Part shown: positions 11,227 through 23,598 of the stretch, in pieces
How positions within the stretch are numbered: position 1 is the stretch's first letter
Layout: the number at the start of each line of letters is the position of its first letter
Origin: Diospyros lotus
Lineage: Eukaryota > Streptophyta > Magnoliopsida > Ericales > Ebenaceae
Direction: 5' to 3'
DNA: 64,000 nucleotides
NCBI RefSeq assembly: GCF_014633365.1
Contig: NC_068351.1
Span: 15,568,907-15,632,906 of the forward strand
The notes under the pieces: generated by a model
Seen by the model: the letters and a program-made list of their open reading frames with translations, nothing else
Told to the model about the DNA's origin: nothing
Database searches by the model: none
Position numbers and translations under genes: made by a program

Positions 11227-14200
11227 AATAGAATTTCGTCCTCGAAATTCGCGTTCAGTCCCTGTCCTCAAGATACATTCACAACTCCCATGATATTACC
11301 CAACATCTCTTCTAGGATATTCCATATCATCATTTTTCAGTATTCCACCAGTCCAAGTCTACTACGTATCCTTTTTGACTTAATTGACTAGTACATCTCC
11401 CCAATCCATCACCTCAATTGGACCACGTTATGACCACTAATACCTTAACCAACTTAAGGAACATCATCAATCATATTACATAAAACAACAAGGTTCGCCT
11501 ATTACAATATCATAATCCAACCGTTCCCCAAAGCTATCTCGCAATCTCATCGCACTTTCGTTTAGGACTATCTCGACCACATATCAACCTAAAGACAACT
11601 CAAAATTCAGAAGTATTCAATCCCAATGATAAACAGATTCGTAGCACTAAGCTTAATGCAAAGGCAGCTAACTTCAAATACAACCGGTAACGCGACCGGA
11701 ACATGGAAACGATACTACATAATCAAGAATTCAACGGCAATATCCTTTAGTCTGACTTTTTCCCAACTGATTCTTAACCAGGTACACAACATTTCCTCGG
11801 CAGTACTTTCTCCCACAATTTGCCGAGTATACTCAAGATCCCATCAATAAATATGGGTAGTCATTTAATCAAGACTATCAAAGAATATATGTTCTCCACT
11901 CAATACATCTCGAGATCTAAAATGTCGTCAGATCTCCCCTTTAAATGAATCGACATACCCAATTGTGGGTTCCTACTATGACTTATTCGATGATCACCAA
12001 CCCTCAGTCTTGTCATGCTGCTGATCTTAAATCCAAATAGCTAAATGTCCATACCTCATCTAGATCGCTAAATACTAACCCCGACCTTCTCAAAGACTCT
12101 ATAAGTTAGCTGAAACACGATCTTTAGAATCGATATTATCAGCTCTATAGTCTGCTCGACTAAAAGCACCTCAGTGTATCAGTAACTGTTATAATCCCCA
12201 AGGCATCTCATAAGTCTTGCTTTTGGGGAGAAATAACTTAAAGATGTTAGTTAAACATTCTTCTGGTTGGCATAACCGGCCATCCCATATTTTCGTTGAT
12301 GTACCACTTAACCAGCACCCAGAGGAGTCTCATCCTCTTACTCGGTCAATAACCGACCCTAGGGCATGTGGTTCGCGATTAGTACCGAGCGTACTCATAG
12401 CAACCACTATCCTTAAAACAGAACCCAACAGTTACTTAAACATACAACTAACTTCGGTCTTGGTTATACACCCGGGTATCTACCACAACAACAATCCTAG
12501 AGGGGTTTTCTTATTTCTAATTCACTTTATCACGGATCCCAAAACGTCTACTATCACCTTTGCCTTACCCTATTTATTACAGAATCTCACAGTCTTAGTC
12601 CTTCGTTAGGCCAACCGCGGCGTTGCCTATACTCTGCTCCACCTGTGAGAACTAAACACCTATACCCTACCTAGGTAGTGATGCCAAATCTCCAAACAAC
12701 ATAATTGTTGTAAACTCCAAGTCCACAATCTCGTAATAGTCCTTCAGTGAATTCCCATCACAGATCTCTCTTGGGATAAGCTTGACCCCAAGCTTATCAT
12801 AAATACATTTGGTTCAGTGCTCCATTTGTTAAGCTCCATCTAAAACTTGAGAATTCGTGTTAGTGTTCCAATTTATCCATCTAGATTCGATTAAACTTAA
12901 GGTTAATGCCCTAAACCTCCAAGGAATGCAAACCCCATAGAACCTCAATTTGCCTTCACACCCCATCACATTATGTATCTCTCGTCCGAATATGTACAGA
13001 CAGTTTAACTGTCAACATCACATAAGCTACCGCATTACTCAACCTTCAGTTTTTCGTCTCAGTACGCCATGTACACATCTCGGTACCTACGTATCTGTCA
13101 TTTACCATCGGACTCCTATAGCACATTCCCACCATGTCGAATCTCTCCATGCCACTCCTGGCAAAATCCAATCATGGACCTCCAACTCACATTCTACCAT
13201 GACCTCATCTCCCATGAAATTGACGCAAGCATTTTGTAGGATGTCGGTAATGCCTGGAGAGACTAAGGAAACTCTAGACCTCTATCTCTGTCGTCAGTCT
13301 TGACCAATCCATAAATACTACAAAGGCGTCAGTCAGCCCGAATGGCATGGCCATGAACTTATAGCGATCAAACAAGTACGACAAGCAATCGTTAGAAAAC
13401 ACCTCGGAGTTACCTCGACAAATAATTTTCTCGGGAGAAATGACATCTTTGCTTGAAGGCTGCCCGGTTCAATTGTAGGGTCAATCTCTTACTAAGGCAA
13501 CCTCCCTGGTAAATCTCTAAGAAAGTCAAGAGTATCCCACACTCATTCATAATCAGGGAAGGAAATCAGCCATACATGACCTTATCATGAACAACGTGTG
13601 CCCTAAATGCAACTTTAAAAGTTCCCTTAATCACTTCCTTTAATCGATGTACGTGGTATCTCTAATCTGCATCACTAATAGACAATGGTTAGGGACACAA
13701 CAACTCCACCGCAAGTCAGGTGTCCGGTCTACTCAGTCTTAGTGAAAACAATCTGCAACCCAAATGTCCATCACAGGTCAACCCTGTGACTTCCTAGGTT
13801 CATACTATTCATCACATCAAGTCACTAGGATACTCTTTTCTAATAGCAATAACTACTTGATTCCTAAGGATCCCAAGGCTCATAACTTTATTAAATACAT
13901 CTCATTCCATAATACCTACAAACATTATACCTGATGTTTCTCACACAATTCCTATCCTTACAAAATTCATAATTCACACCACACATTTGCATTACAACCC
14001 CCTTACTAATCATACTAACTAGAACTCCCCTCATCACCCCTGGCAACTGAGGTAGCTTCATCTACCAGGTAAGCTAAGTCCTCATTACTAGCTACGCTGG
14101 AGCTGGGTCCAACAGGTCCCTCTGGTGGCTGTGACGGTTCCCTCACAGTGGCTTGGACTGACTAGGTGCCAGGTAGTGCTCCAATCCTAAGCATGTCCTG

Positions 14201-14872
14201 TACTGACCCTTGGTAGGACTCCCAAATGGCAGTGTTGTCTCACAACCTTGGTAAAGGTATCATAATGGGAATGAAGGCTCACATCATTCATCATTACTCC
14301 AGTCAACCGCCTCCACACGTCATTCATGGGCTCACAGGCGAACATGACTTATCTCTTTGACAATCCCCAAAAGGTCTCGTGGATCGTCTCTTGTAACAAC
14401 TCATCAAGCCGATACATATAACTCACTAAGTACTCCCCTTCATCTCGCTTGCCTCCCCATCTAGAAATGAACTCATGTTCCCACCGACACCATAAATGAT
14501 CTAATGCTAGGAGGTCATCCAGATTGGGTAGGGGTACACCGGGACATGGTCCACCGGGTTCCATTGGGAATATTCAAATCTGCATACAGCACCAAATATC
14601 AAGCAAATATATTATGGCAAAACCAACCTCTTACCCAAACACCTAGGGCAGACCCCAGTCCTAAATAAATCCCATTCATACCACCTCACGGTCCAATCCT
14701 AACGTGCACTTATTACCCTTGCACGAATATAAATTGGGACACGGTCTCTCACATGGATCAGCAGAACTCAACTTGACCCAACCTGACCCTTTTCGATTCT
14801 CACAGACCTTCCTAATTCTACTCGACAACCTTGGTGTACAAGAACTCGTCCCCCAAAATTGACTCAAACTAC
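11227..14872 (-). pseudogene. Ruined gag-pol interior of Tekay-type gypsy element
   Basis: Most of this 3.6 kb is too decayed to translate. Two landmarks support the call. At about 13325-13365 the minus strand reads YKFMAMPFGLTDAF, the RT 'MPFGLTNAPATF' block. At 14349-14564 a gag-like stretch contains 'FISRWGG....EYLVSYMYRLDELL', in the place expected of gag next to the primer site. The interior is shorter than a full Tekay element, so internal deletions are likely. Plus-strand frames in this region are shadows. Confidence 0.6.
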
Positions 14873-14884
14873 GCTCTGATACCA
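14873..14884 (-). other. Primer binding site matching initiator tRNA-Met
   Basis: The minus strand reads TGGTATCAGAGC, the standard complement to the 3' end of initiator methionyl tRNA used by many plant gypsy and copia elements. It lies four bases inside the LTR edge at 14889. Confidence 0.85.
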
Positions 14885-14888
14885 ACAA

Positions 14889-15893
14889 TGTAAGCACCCC
14901 CACCCGGATATCCCAACCACCCAGACTACCCAAACGGGAGCGCCTACGGAAGGAGAAAGAATGAGACAGAAGACAGAAACTACCCTGACATACATACACA
15001 AGAATGAAAACAACAGAAGCTAAGCTATACACATGCATGCACTACGGGTACTCTGCTAGCACAGCGGTCATATGATAAATAAATAAATACAGACTCTTGT
15101 ACCGAAATACATGAAACACGAGAAATGACCTGGCACAATCAAAGATAATAGAGGGACTCCCTCTCAAACATCAGACTTGACGAGGACTGACAGGACTGCC
15201 TGTACACCATACTGACTCTGCCGCTAAAAGCTATCTCTCTTGCCCTTGACCCGCGCTACCACTACCTAGAATGATGGAAAGCAAAGTAAGTCGAGAGACT
15301 TAGTAAGCATAAGGAAAGAAAGACAGAAAGTTGAACATATCCAATAAACTCTCCCCAGAACACTAACCCCCAAGCACAAACAAGCCATTAGACGCCCAAC
15401 ACAGTACAAAAGCATAAATAAAAGCACGTATAGGTCCTTGGGGCCCACACAAGACACACGGCACCCAAGTCCCATACCAACTTGCCACTGTCTTGAAAGG
15501 TAACATATATCTCCAACAAACCTGTGCGCGCCATCCCGGGTCGGTGCTCCCATCACCTGTGTGCTCGCGTCGATCCTCTTAACACTCGAGCTGTAGAATA
15601 ACCTAGCTATAGGCTCCCTCGGAGCGGTCCTCCCGTCCGAGACTGCTGAATATATAGTAACCATGCAAATGCACATAAAAATGCAATAGCGTAGTGAGCA
15701 TCAACATGATACACTGGAACCCATATATCCAGGCATCAAGCCCTGCTCCGCGCACATAGTAAACCACACGCGATGCATATGCCCGTGTTAGATGCAACAT
15801 AACCAAGCTAGAATGTCCATGTCCAAGCATACTCAATAAATGAATATCCCAACATGCATCCCATACCCATGTGCATACCAAACCATGAATGGT
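14889..15893 (-). repeat. 5' LTR of Tekay-type element, first part
   Basis: This matches 8438-9430 of the other LTR throughout. It stops in the middle of shared sequence at ...CCATGAATGGT, where the young LOG-carrying element is inserted. The match resumes at 27236. Confidence 0.88.
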
Positions 15894-17671
15894 TGACTGC
15901 TACGCTACCCTGCACATTTATTTATCAAAACTACAACCAAATTCATCAGACATCAATCCTTTTATTAAAGCAGGTGTAGGGCGATTATACTCACCAGTGT
16001 ACGAGTGTGCGTGTAGTACAATTTTAAATTTATATTTCGGTAAGTCCGAGTCGGTTCATAGGGAGATTATTTATGGTTGAAAGTAAAAATCATAAAATAT
16101 TTGAGTTTAGGAGGTGATTAAGATGATTTAAAGGTAAGAATTAAAACTAAACTAATACTGAATTTAAGTAGCTTGGGTCAAGACAATTTCAGTGCCAAAA
16201 CCAATTAATTCCCGATTTAATAAAAAAGATCAGTAATATTCATCTGAATTAAGTTTTGCAGCTCTGTCAGTAATTTTAAGTTCAAGATAATGATAATTCT
16301 TGTTTAAGCAATCTCCATACATGGCATGAAAATTCTAAGTTAAGTAATTACCATAAATTGAATTATATTCCAGACAGAAGTTATAGATATAGATTAATCA
16401 TTTGGGTTTGGGTATGAAAACATTTTCAGGTCTAGCAATCTCCATACGTGGCATGAAAATTCTAAGTTAGGCTTATACTTCAATCCAAACTTAAAGATAC
16501 ACTATACCCACGCTGCTCAAATTAAATCAGATTAATATTACATACTTGAAGCGTAACTTTCTTTGGGAATCATTGGAGTTAGACACTGTCTTTGCCTTAA
16601 TCCAAGATTGGTTTTAGCTACTTATCTTCATTTTTAAATAAATTGGCAGGAATTTAAATGACGAAAATTAAAAGACAGTATTTAAAAGACTATTTTTTAA
16701 CCGACCATATAGGCGGTATATAATGAAAAGACAAGAATTGAAAGACTATTTTTTAACCGACCATATAGGCGGTATATAATGAAAAGACAATAACTGAAAG
16801 ACAATTTTTTAACCGACCATATAGGCGGTATATAATGAAAAGACAATATTTAAAGACAATATTCAACCGACCATATAGGCGGTATATAATAAAAAGACAA
16901 TCTGAATAACATAATACAACTATATGGAAACAAAAGTTGAAGATTTAAGAGAGAAATTCTAAGAACGAAACTATATTGAAACTAAAGTGAAAATTTGAGA
17001 GAGAAATCCTAAGAACGAAACTATACTTTCATTATAGAAAAATTGAATTCTTACAAATGAACCCCAAGTGCTCTATTTATAGGCTTTAGGATGCAATGGA
17101 GACCATTTAATTATATAATTTAATAATACAAAATATCTAAAGAAAAACAAAATAACTAATTTAAAAATACAAAGATAAATAAAATATCTAATAATGATGT
17201 AAGCGATGATGTCATTCCAACCCATGATGTAAGCGATGATGTCATTCCAACCCATGATGTAAGCGATGATGTCATCCCAATCCATGATGTAAGCGATGAT
17301 GTCATTCCAACCCATGATGTAAGCGATGATGTCATCAATTTGTGAGACTTGGGCTTTTCATATTTTTGGGCTTGGGCCTTGCTTGTGTTGGGCTTGGGCT
17401 TGAACCTTCCTTGTGTTGGGCTTGGGCTTGAGCCTTCCTTGTGTTGGGCTTGGGCTTGGGCCTTACTTGTGTTGGGCTTAGGCCTGGGCTTTCCATATTT
17501 TTATATTATATTTATTTTTTTATATTTTATATATTTTATATATATTTTTATATTAATATTTTAAACATGCACAAAATCACAAAATGCATAATAATATTCA
17601 ATTTAAACTATTTTAAAATCAAAATAAGGGTGAAATTATAACAAATTTTTTACAAAATTGATCACTAATCA
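15894..17671 (-). repeat. 3' LTR of LOG-carrying element
   Basis: This 1778-bp LTR differs from the other copy at about 8 of the first 360 bases, nearly all transitions. It contains four units of a roughly 62-bp repeat with the core ACCGACCATATAGGCGGTAT (16685-16890) and five 30-bp as-1-like units (17194-17335). A minisatellite of 'TTGGGCTTGGGCC' type follows at 17345-17500. Confidence 0.93.
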
Positions 17672-17684
17672 CACCCCCCAACTT
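17672..17684 (-). other. Polypurine tract of LOG-carrying element
   Basis: The minus strand reads AAGTTGGGGGGTG immediately upstream of the 3' LTR start TGATTAGTG. This is a typical plus-strand priming site and confirms the minus orientation. Confidence 0.75.
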
Positions 17685-18100
17685 AAACATTGCTAGTCCC
17701 ATAGCAATTAAACTTTACACTGGCCAGATTTATTCACAATAATCACATGAATATAAAAATTTCAAATTCAAAACGGAAATACATAGAACAGAACAAGCCA
17801 TCTGTCATACAGTCGAATATTCTAAATTAGATTTCGGTCAAAGGTTATACAATCTTAGGAATGGCAATTAGGATGATCATTATTCTACCTTATTCCCTCG
17901 AAGTTTCGACTTCAAACCTTACTATGGATTTTCCCTCAAATAAAAAAAATGATTCCTCGGGTGTACACACAAGGGAGCCACCGTTTTAAGAGTAAATGTA
18001 AAACAAGTTCAAACTCGGTGTCGTCCCAAATACAAAGAACGTATTTTCATGAAAGAATAGGGAATTTAACATAGCTTCATGACTAGAATAATGCCATAGA
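17685..18100 (-). other. Non-coding interior of LOG-carrying element, 3' side
   Basis: These 416 bases lie between the purine tract and the nested solo LTR and continue at 20774. No open frame or recognised motif is present. Confidence 0.5.
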
Positions 18101-20768
18101 TGTAACACCCCGTCTCGCCAGGCGTGTCACTATAAGGGTATTCTCGAGATTTCTTTTTTTTTTTTCTTTTTAGTTCAACACATGCAGTGTATCAAGAACT
18201 ATCTTCACATGCAGATACAAACCCCGAGAACCCCAGCCTTGCCCGTTTAACTATCAAGATCAATAATCTTAAACTAAACGAGACATAATACAATGCAGCG
18301 GATATATTAACATCAAATATTGTCGTTCTTACATGGTATTCCCTTAACAACATACGTAATACAGATCAGATGACAACTTTGCTACTATACAACTGTTCAT
18401 TTACAACCTGAAATACATTCTGAAGCCTCCAAATGTTACAACGACTATCAAACTAAGCACCATTGGCCCCTAACCGGCCACATCCTAGCCCTCGCAGCAG
18501 TCCCTGGCTGGAACATTAAACGTTCCAGGGGCATAGCCCAGGTTAGATGATAAAACATCTAAGTGACGGTATGAAACAGTTTATGCAATGCATGAGAGAC
18601 ACACGAGCATGGCATACTCAGACAAGTGACAACATGCAAGACACGTCTAACTTGAGAAGTTTCCCTGACATATTTAATCCCTCGAATGCCCCACTGTGAC
18701 ACCCGTTCACCTGGTCTAACGTTAATCCCTCGAGTGCACCGTCGTGACACTCGTTCACCTGGTTTAACATTATTCCCTCGAGTGCCCCAGTGTGACACCC
18801 GTTCACTTGGATTATCATTGTCCCACCCTCAAGTAGACCTCATCCCGACCCACACGGACACAGCACCGACACGAAATATCAATACCCCGATGATATGAAA
18901 ATCACAAGCCATGCACCGACTCTTTTATAAGTAAAAACAGTTGATGCAATATACCACATGTTCAATATGCAAATGATGCCACAGATACATAAGTAAAATG
19001 TTTTTGCAGAACAATCCAAGTTCCGGAGGGTAAAACCGCTCACTAGAACTGGTCCCAATTGCGTGTAACCTAAGTTCGGGAGGGTAACACCGCCCACCAG
19101 AACTCACTACACACCTTCCAACATATTTTCAAGATAAGGTAAAGATAGAATCAGACCACTCACCTCGAACATATTCAGAACACCTCGAATCTTGTGCCCA
19201 ACCTCAATTTTCGTGCAACTCCTCAAGTCTTTTAACCAAACCACCTCCTTACACGTCCTCACGCACTGCCCAGGTGCTCTGCGCGTGTGATGCTTCGCGT
19301 ATGCTTAAAAAGTCCTCTATCCACTAAACCCGAAGCACTCTTGTTTAACACGAACTTCTCATAATTTCGAATGAGAGAATTCTTAGCCATGAACCCCTAT
19401 TTATAGTTTTTGGAAACTTAGCCACCAAGAAACATATATTCTGCAATCATTTCAAATCTTCCAAAATCTTTTACAATCATTTCAAATCTTCTAAAGATCT
19501 TCTGCAATCATTGTAAATCTTCTAAGATTTTCTATAATCATTTCAAATCTTCTAATATCTTTTGCAATCATTTCAAAATCTTCTTATATCTTTTGCAATC
19601 ATTGTAAATCTTCAAAGATATTATATAATCATTACCAAATCTTCTAAGAGATTCTGCAATCATTCTAAATCTTCTAATATTTTTTGCAATCATTGTAAAT
19701 CTTCAAAAATATTATATAATCATTACCAAATCTTCTAAGATATTTTGCAATCATTCTAAATCTTCTAAGATTTTATATAATCATTGTTATCCAAATCAAA
19801 TCTTATTCAAATCATATCCAACAAAATCTTATCCAATTAAATCTTATCCAAATCTTATCTTATCCAATCAAATCTTATCCAAATCTTATCTTATCCAATC
19901 AAATCTTATCCTTAAAGTCATCATGAGCCTTCATCTTATCTCTAACGTCATCATAAGGCTTCATCTTATCTCTAATATCATCATGAAACTTCATCTTTAT
20001 CACTAAAGTCATTTATGAGGTTTTTTTCCTGAATTTTCCAAATGCCCCTAGTAAAAAGGTTTCAATAATTACACTTTGACCCGAACTTTTGGGTAATTGC
20101 ACTTTAACCCTTTTCAACATGGTCCTTGGACTAATTTTTAATTGCATTTTAGTCCCTAAAAAAAGACTAATTACGCTAATGCCCCTAATTTTTAGATAAA
20201 TTACACTTTTACCCCAACCTAAAAAATTATGATTTTGCCCCTGGCTCAAAAACTGAACTTCTCTTTAAAGACCTTTATAACTCTTTGAAATATCCTAAAA
20301 CATTCTCTTTAAAATTTCGAAAAAATATCGTTTCGACCTCCCTCTATCAATTTCAAAAAACTGCACTTAGGCCCGAATCTTCGTTTTGGCTAAAAACCCT
20401 TTTGTTTCTTCCAAAAACTACTGAAGGGTTACTTTACATACCAAATATGAACTTCCTCGGGGTTCCATTGACTTCCCAATTGCCCCTACATTAATTCGGT
20501 ATTTCAGCCTAAATCACAACTGCCTTTTTAGCTGTACCGAGAACCGTTCCTGATCCAATTTCTTTCGGGGCCATAAATCATATCTTGTATTACTTGTCGA
20601 TACTATACCATTTTCCTTGACTATCTAGGGTCCAGTGTACTCCCTCTGACTAATTCGGTCGTCCAAAGTTGCGTCAGTGTACCTTATATAGTCTCATTTT
20701 TTCACAAATTCCATTTATGCCCTTCATCAAATATTATTTATACCCTTAATAATTTCTCGGGTATTATA
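18101..20768 (+). repeat. Solo LTR of a gypsy family (copy 1), nested
   Basis: It starts TGTAACACCCCG and ends CGGGTATTATA, the near-inverted ends of chromovirus LTRs, and is flanked by perfect ATAGA duplications (18096-18100 and 20769-20773). No internal domain or second LTR is present, so this is a recombination-derived solo LTR. It contains three roughly 50-bp units around 'CCCTCGAGTGCC' (18676-18815). A long degenerate array of 'CAATCATT..AAATCTTCTAA' units lies at 19440-19800. The same family recurs at 33424-40398 (inverted) and 34324-36025. Confidence 0.88.
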
Positions 20769-20773
20769 ATAGA

Positions 20774-22006
20774 TAAATAACTTCTGAATTTAAACAGAAT
20801 TCTTTACTCTGAACTCGAATCCTAAGATCACATGATTTATAGTATCAAGAGGGACCAGACCGGGTTGTAATGGGGCTATGAGGTTAATACGGGTTGTCAA
20901 AGAAAAGGGTAAAGTGTGCAAATGGTGTGTCGGGATTTTTTTCTCTCTTTTTTTTTTTTTTGACACTAATATCAAATTGGACGTATTGTTTTCTTCAGCA
21001 TTTATTTTGAAACACTCGTGCTGAAAAGCTAAGAGAACTTCCATTTTTTCTTTTTTTCTTTTTCTTTTTTTTTTTTTGTTTCTTTTTAATATGAAAGTAC
21101 CGAGATAGACTGATTCCTAAAAACACACCAGGTTGGATAAACTTCATATGGTTCTAGGTTAGACGAGGGTAATGAAAGGAATTATGCTAAGAACAGTTCA
21201 AATGGGCTAGCAAGGGGGTTAATGTAAAGAAAGAAAAAGGTTAATAGGCCCAAATTGAAAGAAATTGATCCCCTATCATGCTTCTATAAAACGATGTTAC
21301 TCAGTCAACTAATTCAGAGTTTGAAATCAGCCAAATTCATCAGCCATCATACTAGACATTCAAAGCAAATTGATGTTTTGAAGCTATTGAAAATATGAGA
21401 TCAACAATAAAGCGCATTTAGAATAAGTGTTATTTCACTCAAAATTAATGATCATTAGGCTCAAACACTCACTCGGGTAATAGTCTCCACTTCTGTTAAG
21501 GGATCATGCAGTGTGCTAATTACCATTGCCTTTGACTTTATGATCGATAAACCAATTTCTAATTATTAAACTTTCGATGCATGCAAATCACTTATTCTAA
21601 TCCCATACATGTATGTTTTCAAATAAGAAATTAATGCATTCATGATTCATACTGCAAATTCAACTATCTATCAGTTTATAACTCCAAAGCTTTAGGGATA
21701 GCATTATTTAAAGCACACACAATTTTTTTTAATTTTTAATAGGAGTAGATAAAAGTAAATAATTCACATAAAACTACAAGCATGCAGTTATAAATTCACA
21801 ATTAAACATGGACTAGATAATTCATAAATATACCTTACTCCCCCAACTTGAATTGCAGTAATAAAATAGGGTTGTTAGGAATACCTGTAACTCCACGAGT
21901 CTGTAAATTTATTGTGAACTGCTAAATCTTCAACAAACAAGTGAGAATACTCTACATATATTTTTTTTTATTTTTTTTTATTTTTTTTTCACACTGAAAT
22001 AAGAAA
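20774..22006 (-). other. Non-coding interior of LOG-carrying element
   Basis: This is AT-rich sequence with poly-T/pyrimidine tracts at 20940-20962 and 21046-21080 and a purine-tract-like site at 21840-21855. No domain is recognisable in any frame. It is probably the 3' non-coding part of the element. Confidence 0.5.
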
Positions 22007-22215
22007 AATTCATGCAAGTCATATAATAAAGAAATGCGTCTCAAGAGTACAAAAAGTACTCCTTACTCAGCCATCTTATTATAGACTTGCCTAACAACAT
22101 TCCATAATTTTTTAAAACAAAACATAAAATAAATTCATGCAAGTCAAAATAAACAGATGCGTCTCAAGAGTACAGAAAAGTACTCCTTACTCAGCCATAT
22201 TATCATAGACTTGCT
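22007..22215 (-). repeat. Two tandem copies related to the 3' end of the Cys-rich ORF
   Basis: Two segments at about 22007-22090 and 22130-22215 share 'GCGTCTCAAGAGTAC..AAAGTACTCCTTACTCAGCCAT' with few differences, about 120 bases apart. A third related copy is the C-terminal coding part of the ORF at 23215-23270. The LOG ORF lies between the coding copy and the two downstream copies, which suggests duplication of element sequence when LOG was acquired. That last point is inference. Confidence 0.6.
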
Positions 22216-22219
22216 CTCC

Positions 22220-22879
22220 TTAGAGGGATAAATCTAAATTAATCAGGCCCCTTTTGCGCTTGCTTCTAATTACCTTAGACCAGTCTATCCGAGGCTCGTA
22301 AGGATCATGCTGTGGAACATAAGTGTGTAATTTCTCTAGTAGCTTCTCAATGGTGGATGCGGAAATGAGAATATTTCTTGCAGAAAGAGAAATAAACTTT
22401 TGTTCCACAGCCTGATCAAGAAAAGAGAGCAACCCATCAAAAAAATGGTTAATATTTAAAAGTCCAATGGGTTTGGTATGGAGATTGCTCTTGGCCCAGG
22501 AGATTATACAAAAGATTTCTTCAAGTGTACCAAAACCTCCTGGCAAAGCAATGAAGGCGTCTGACTGATAAATCTTACAAGCCATGCGCTCAGACATAGA
22601 AGTCGTTCTTATAAGTTGACCTCGTGTGTACCCGGAAATCTGTGGATCAACCAAAGGGATTGGCATAATACCTACCACATATGATTGCCCAAGATGTGCA
22701 GCCTGTGAAATACATCCATTCAATCCACGACTTCCCCCTCCATAGACCAAATTAATTTTTCTCTCTCCCAATTTTATGCCAAGTTCGCTTGCTGCAAGTG
22801 TGTAACAAATATCGCTCCCAGGTTGAGAGCCACATAGTACACATATGGTATTGATTCGACGAACTGGCTGGCCTTCCAT
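22220..22879 (-). CDS. LOG: LOG-family cytokinin riboside 5'-monophosphate phosphoribohydrolase, intronless
   Basis: The 219-residue protein starts at ATG 22879 and is uninterrupted. Enzymes of this family release active cytokinin bases from their nucleotides, usually in the cytosol. The nucleotide-binding start ICVLCGS is at residues 12-18 and GGGSRGLNG at 47-55. MSERM at 95-99 keeps the conserved Arg, and PGGFGTLEE at 113-121 is the family signature. The C-terminal 'KPIGLLNI' and 'YVPQHDP' blocks are also present, so length and order fit a full plant LOG. Oddities are Arg for the usual Val in GGGS(V)GL(M)G and Met for Lys after the conserved Arg. Plant LOG genes normally have several introns and this one has none, so it looks like a copied mRNA. 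A strong acceptor-like site (CTACTTTCAG, exon from 22903) lies just upstream. Activity is unproven. Confidence 0.9.
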   Translation of the reverse strand: MEGQPVRRINTICVLCGSQPGSDICYTLAASELGIKLGERKINLVYGGGSRGLNGCISQAAHLGQSYVVGIMPIPLVDPQISGYTRGQLIRTTSMSERMACKIYQSDAFIALPGGFGTLEEIFCIISWAKSNLHTKPIGLLNINHFFDGLLSFLDQAVEQKFISLSARNILISASTIEKLLEKLHTYVPQHDPYEPRIDWSKVIRSKRKRGLINLDLSL

Positions 22880-23196
22880 TTATGTTAGTTCTTTATGTAT
22901 GCCCTGAAAGTAGAACTGGTTAAAGAGGTTTGGCAATCAAAAGTAACTACATAGAAATTCAACAATAAATAAACATAAACAAAAATCATGCGTATATACA
23001 AGTAGTTGTGATTGTGACTCACATCTTCCTCTGGTTTTACGTCCAGAAACGGCTTATACACCTTCTATGAAGCGGGGATAGGCTTCTCATCCAATTTTCT
23101 TATAGATTGGCAAACAGGGTCAATTATAGTCAGATTCCCAAGACTATAGCGTTGGTGGTCACTTCTAAATTGGGTCCATAAAACAAGAATTTCTTG

Positions 23197-23598
23197 CTAC
23201 ACTATTCCACACGGATACGTCTCAAGAGTCAATCGGATATCATCCAAAGACTCCTTACTCAGCCCATCCTTTATGAAACAAATTTTATCATCTCGATTTA
23301 TGGAAGTAAACCCCACAGATTTGCATCGTGTGTTACAAGTCCATCGAGCACATTTGTGACAACCATTTAATCTTTTCGCTCTTCTTTTTTTCGAAAAACT
23401 ACTCTTTCCCAATCCTGGAAAATGCTTAAAACTAGGTGAGGTTTCGCCAAGAAATCGAACTTTTGCTTCAATTAACCAGCGAATATCCTCAGGGATATTT
23501 TTATACATCAACATCCGAAGTCTTTCACACCTAGTGGCATAAATCTTTTTTAAATCATTTTGTGGGAGAGATGGATAGTACTTGTGAATTTTCAAGAG
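23197..23598 (-). CDS. Unrecognised Cys-rich ORF of the LOG-carrying element
   Basis: Open for about 134 residues after a likely splice acceptor (ATCTTCAG, exon from 23598). It has no ATG of its own near the start, so the true start may lie in an upstream exon. The protein is basic in the middle (KKRRAKR) and has a compact motif CHKCARWTCNTRC, spaced C-x2-C-x4-C-x3-C, that could bind zinc. After this come FTSINRDDKICFI and an amphipathic end. I do not recognise the family. It lies about 320 bases upstream of the LOG start on the same strand, and its 3' coding end is related to the repeats downstream of LOG. It may be an element-specific nucleic-acid-binding protein. Confidence 0.5.
   Translation of the reverse strand, partial: LLKIHKYYPSLPQNDLKKIYATRCERLRMLMYKNIPEDIRWLIEAKVRFLGETSPSFKHFPGLGKSSFSKKRRAKRLNGCHKCARWTCNTRCKSVGFTSINRDDKICFIKDGLSKESLDDIRLTLETYPCGIV

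Noticed and set aside
11200..13303. Several plus-strand frames of 60-130 codons
   Set aside because: They are antisense to the decayed Tekay-type polyprotein; the minus strand carries the RT and gag landmarks.
17073..17338. Open frames of 60-80 codons with repeated 'MTSSLTSWVG' or 'DIIAYIMGWN'
   Set aside because: They are translations of the 30-bp as-1-like units; the period is a multiple of three, so frames stay open by arithmetic. The same applies to 26631-26897.
17349..17641. Leu/Gly-rich frames over the LTR
   Set aside because: Translation of the 'TTGGGCTTGGGCC' minisatellite followed by AT-rich sequence; repeated at 26908-27200.
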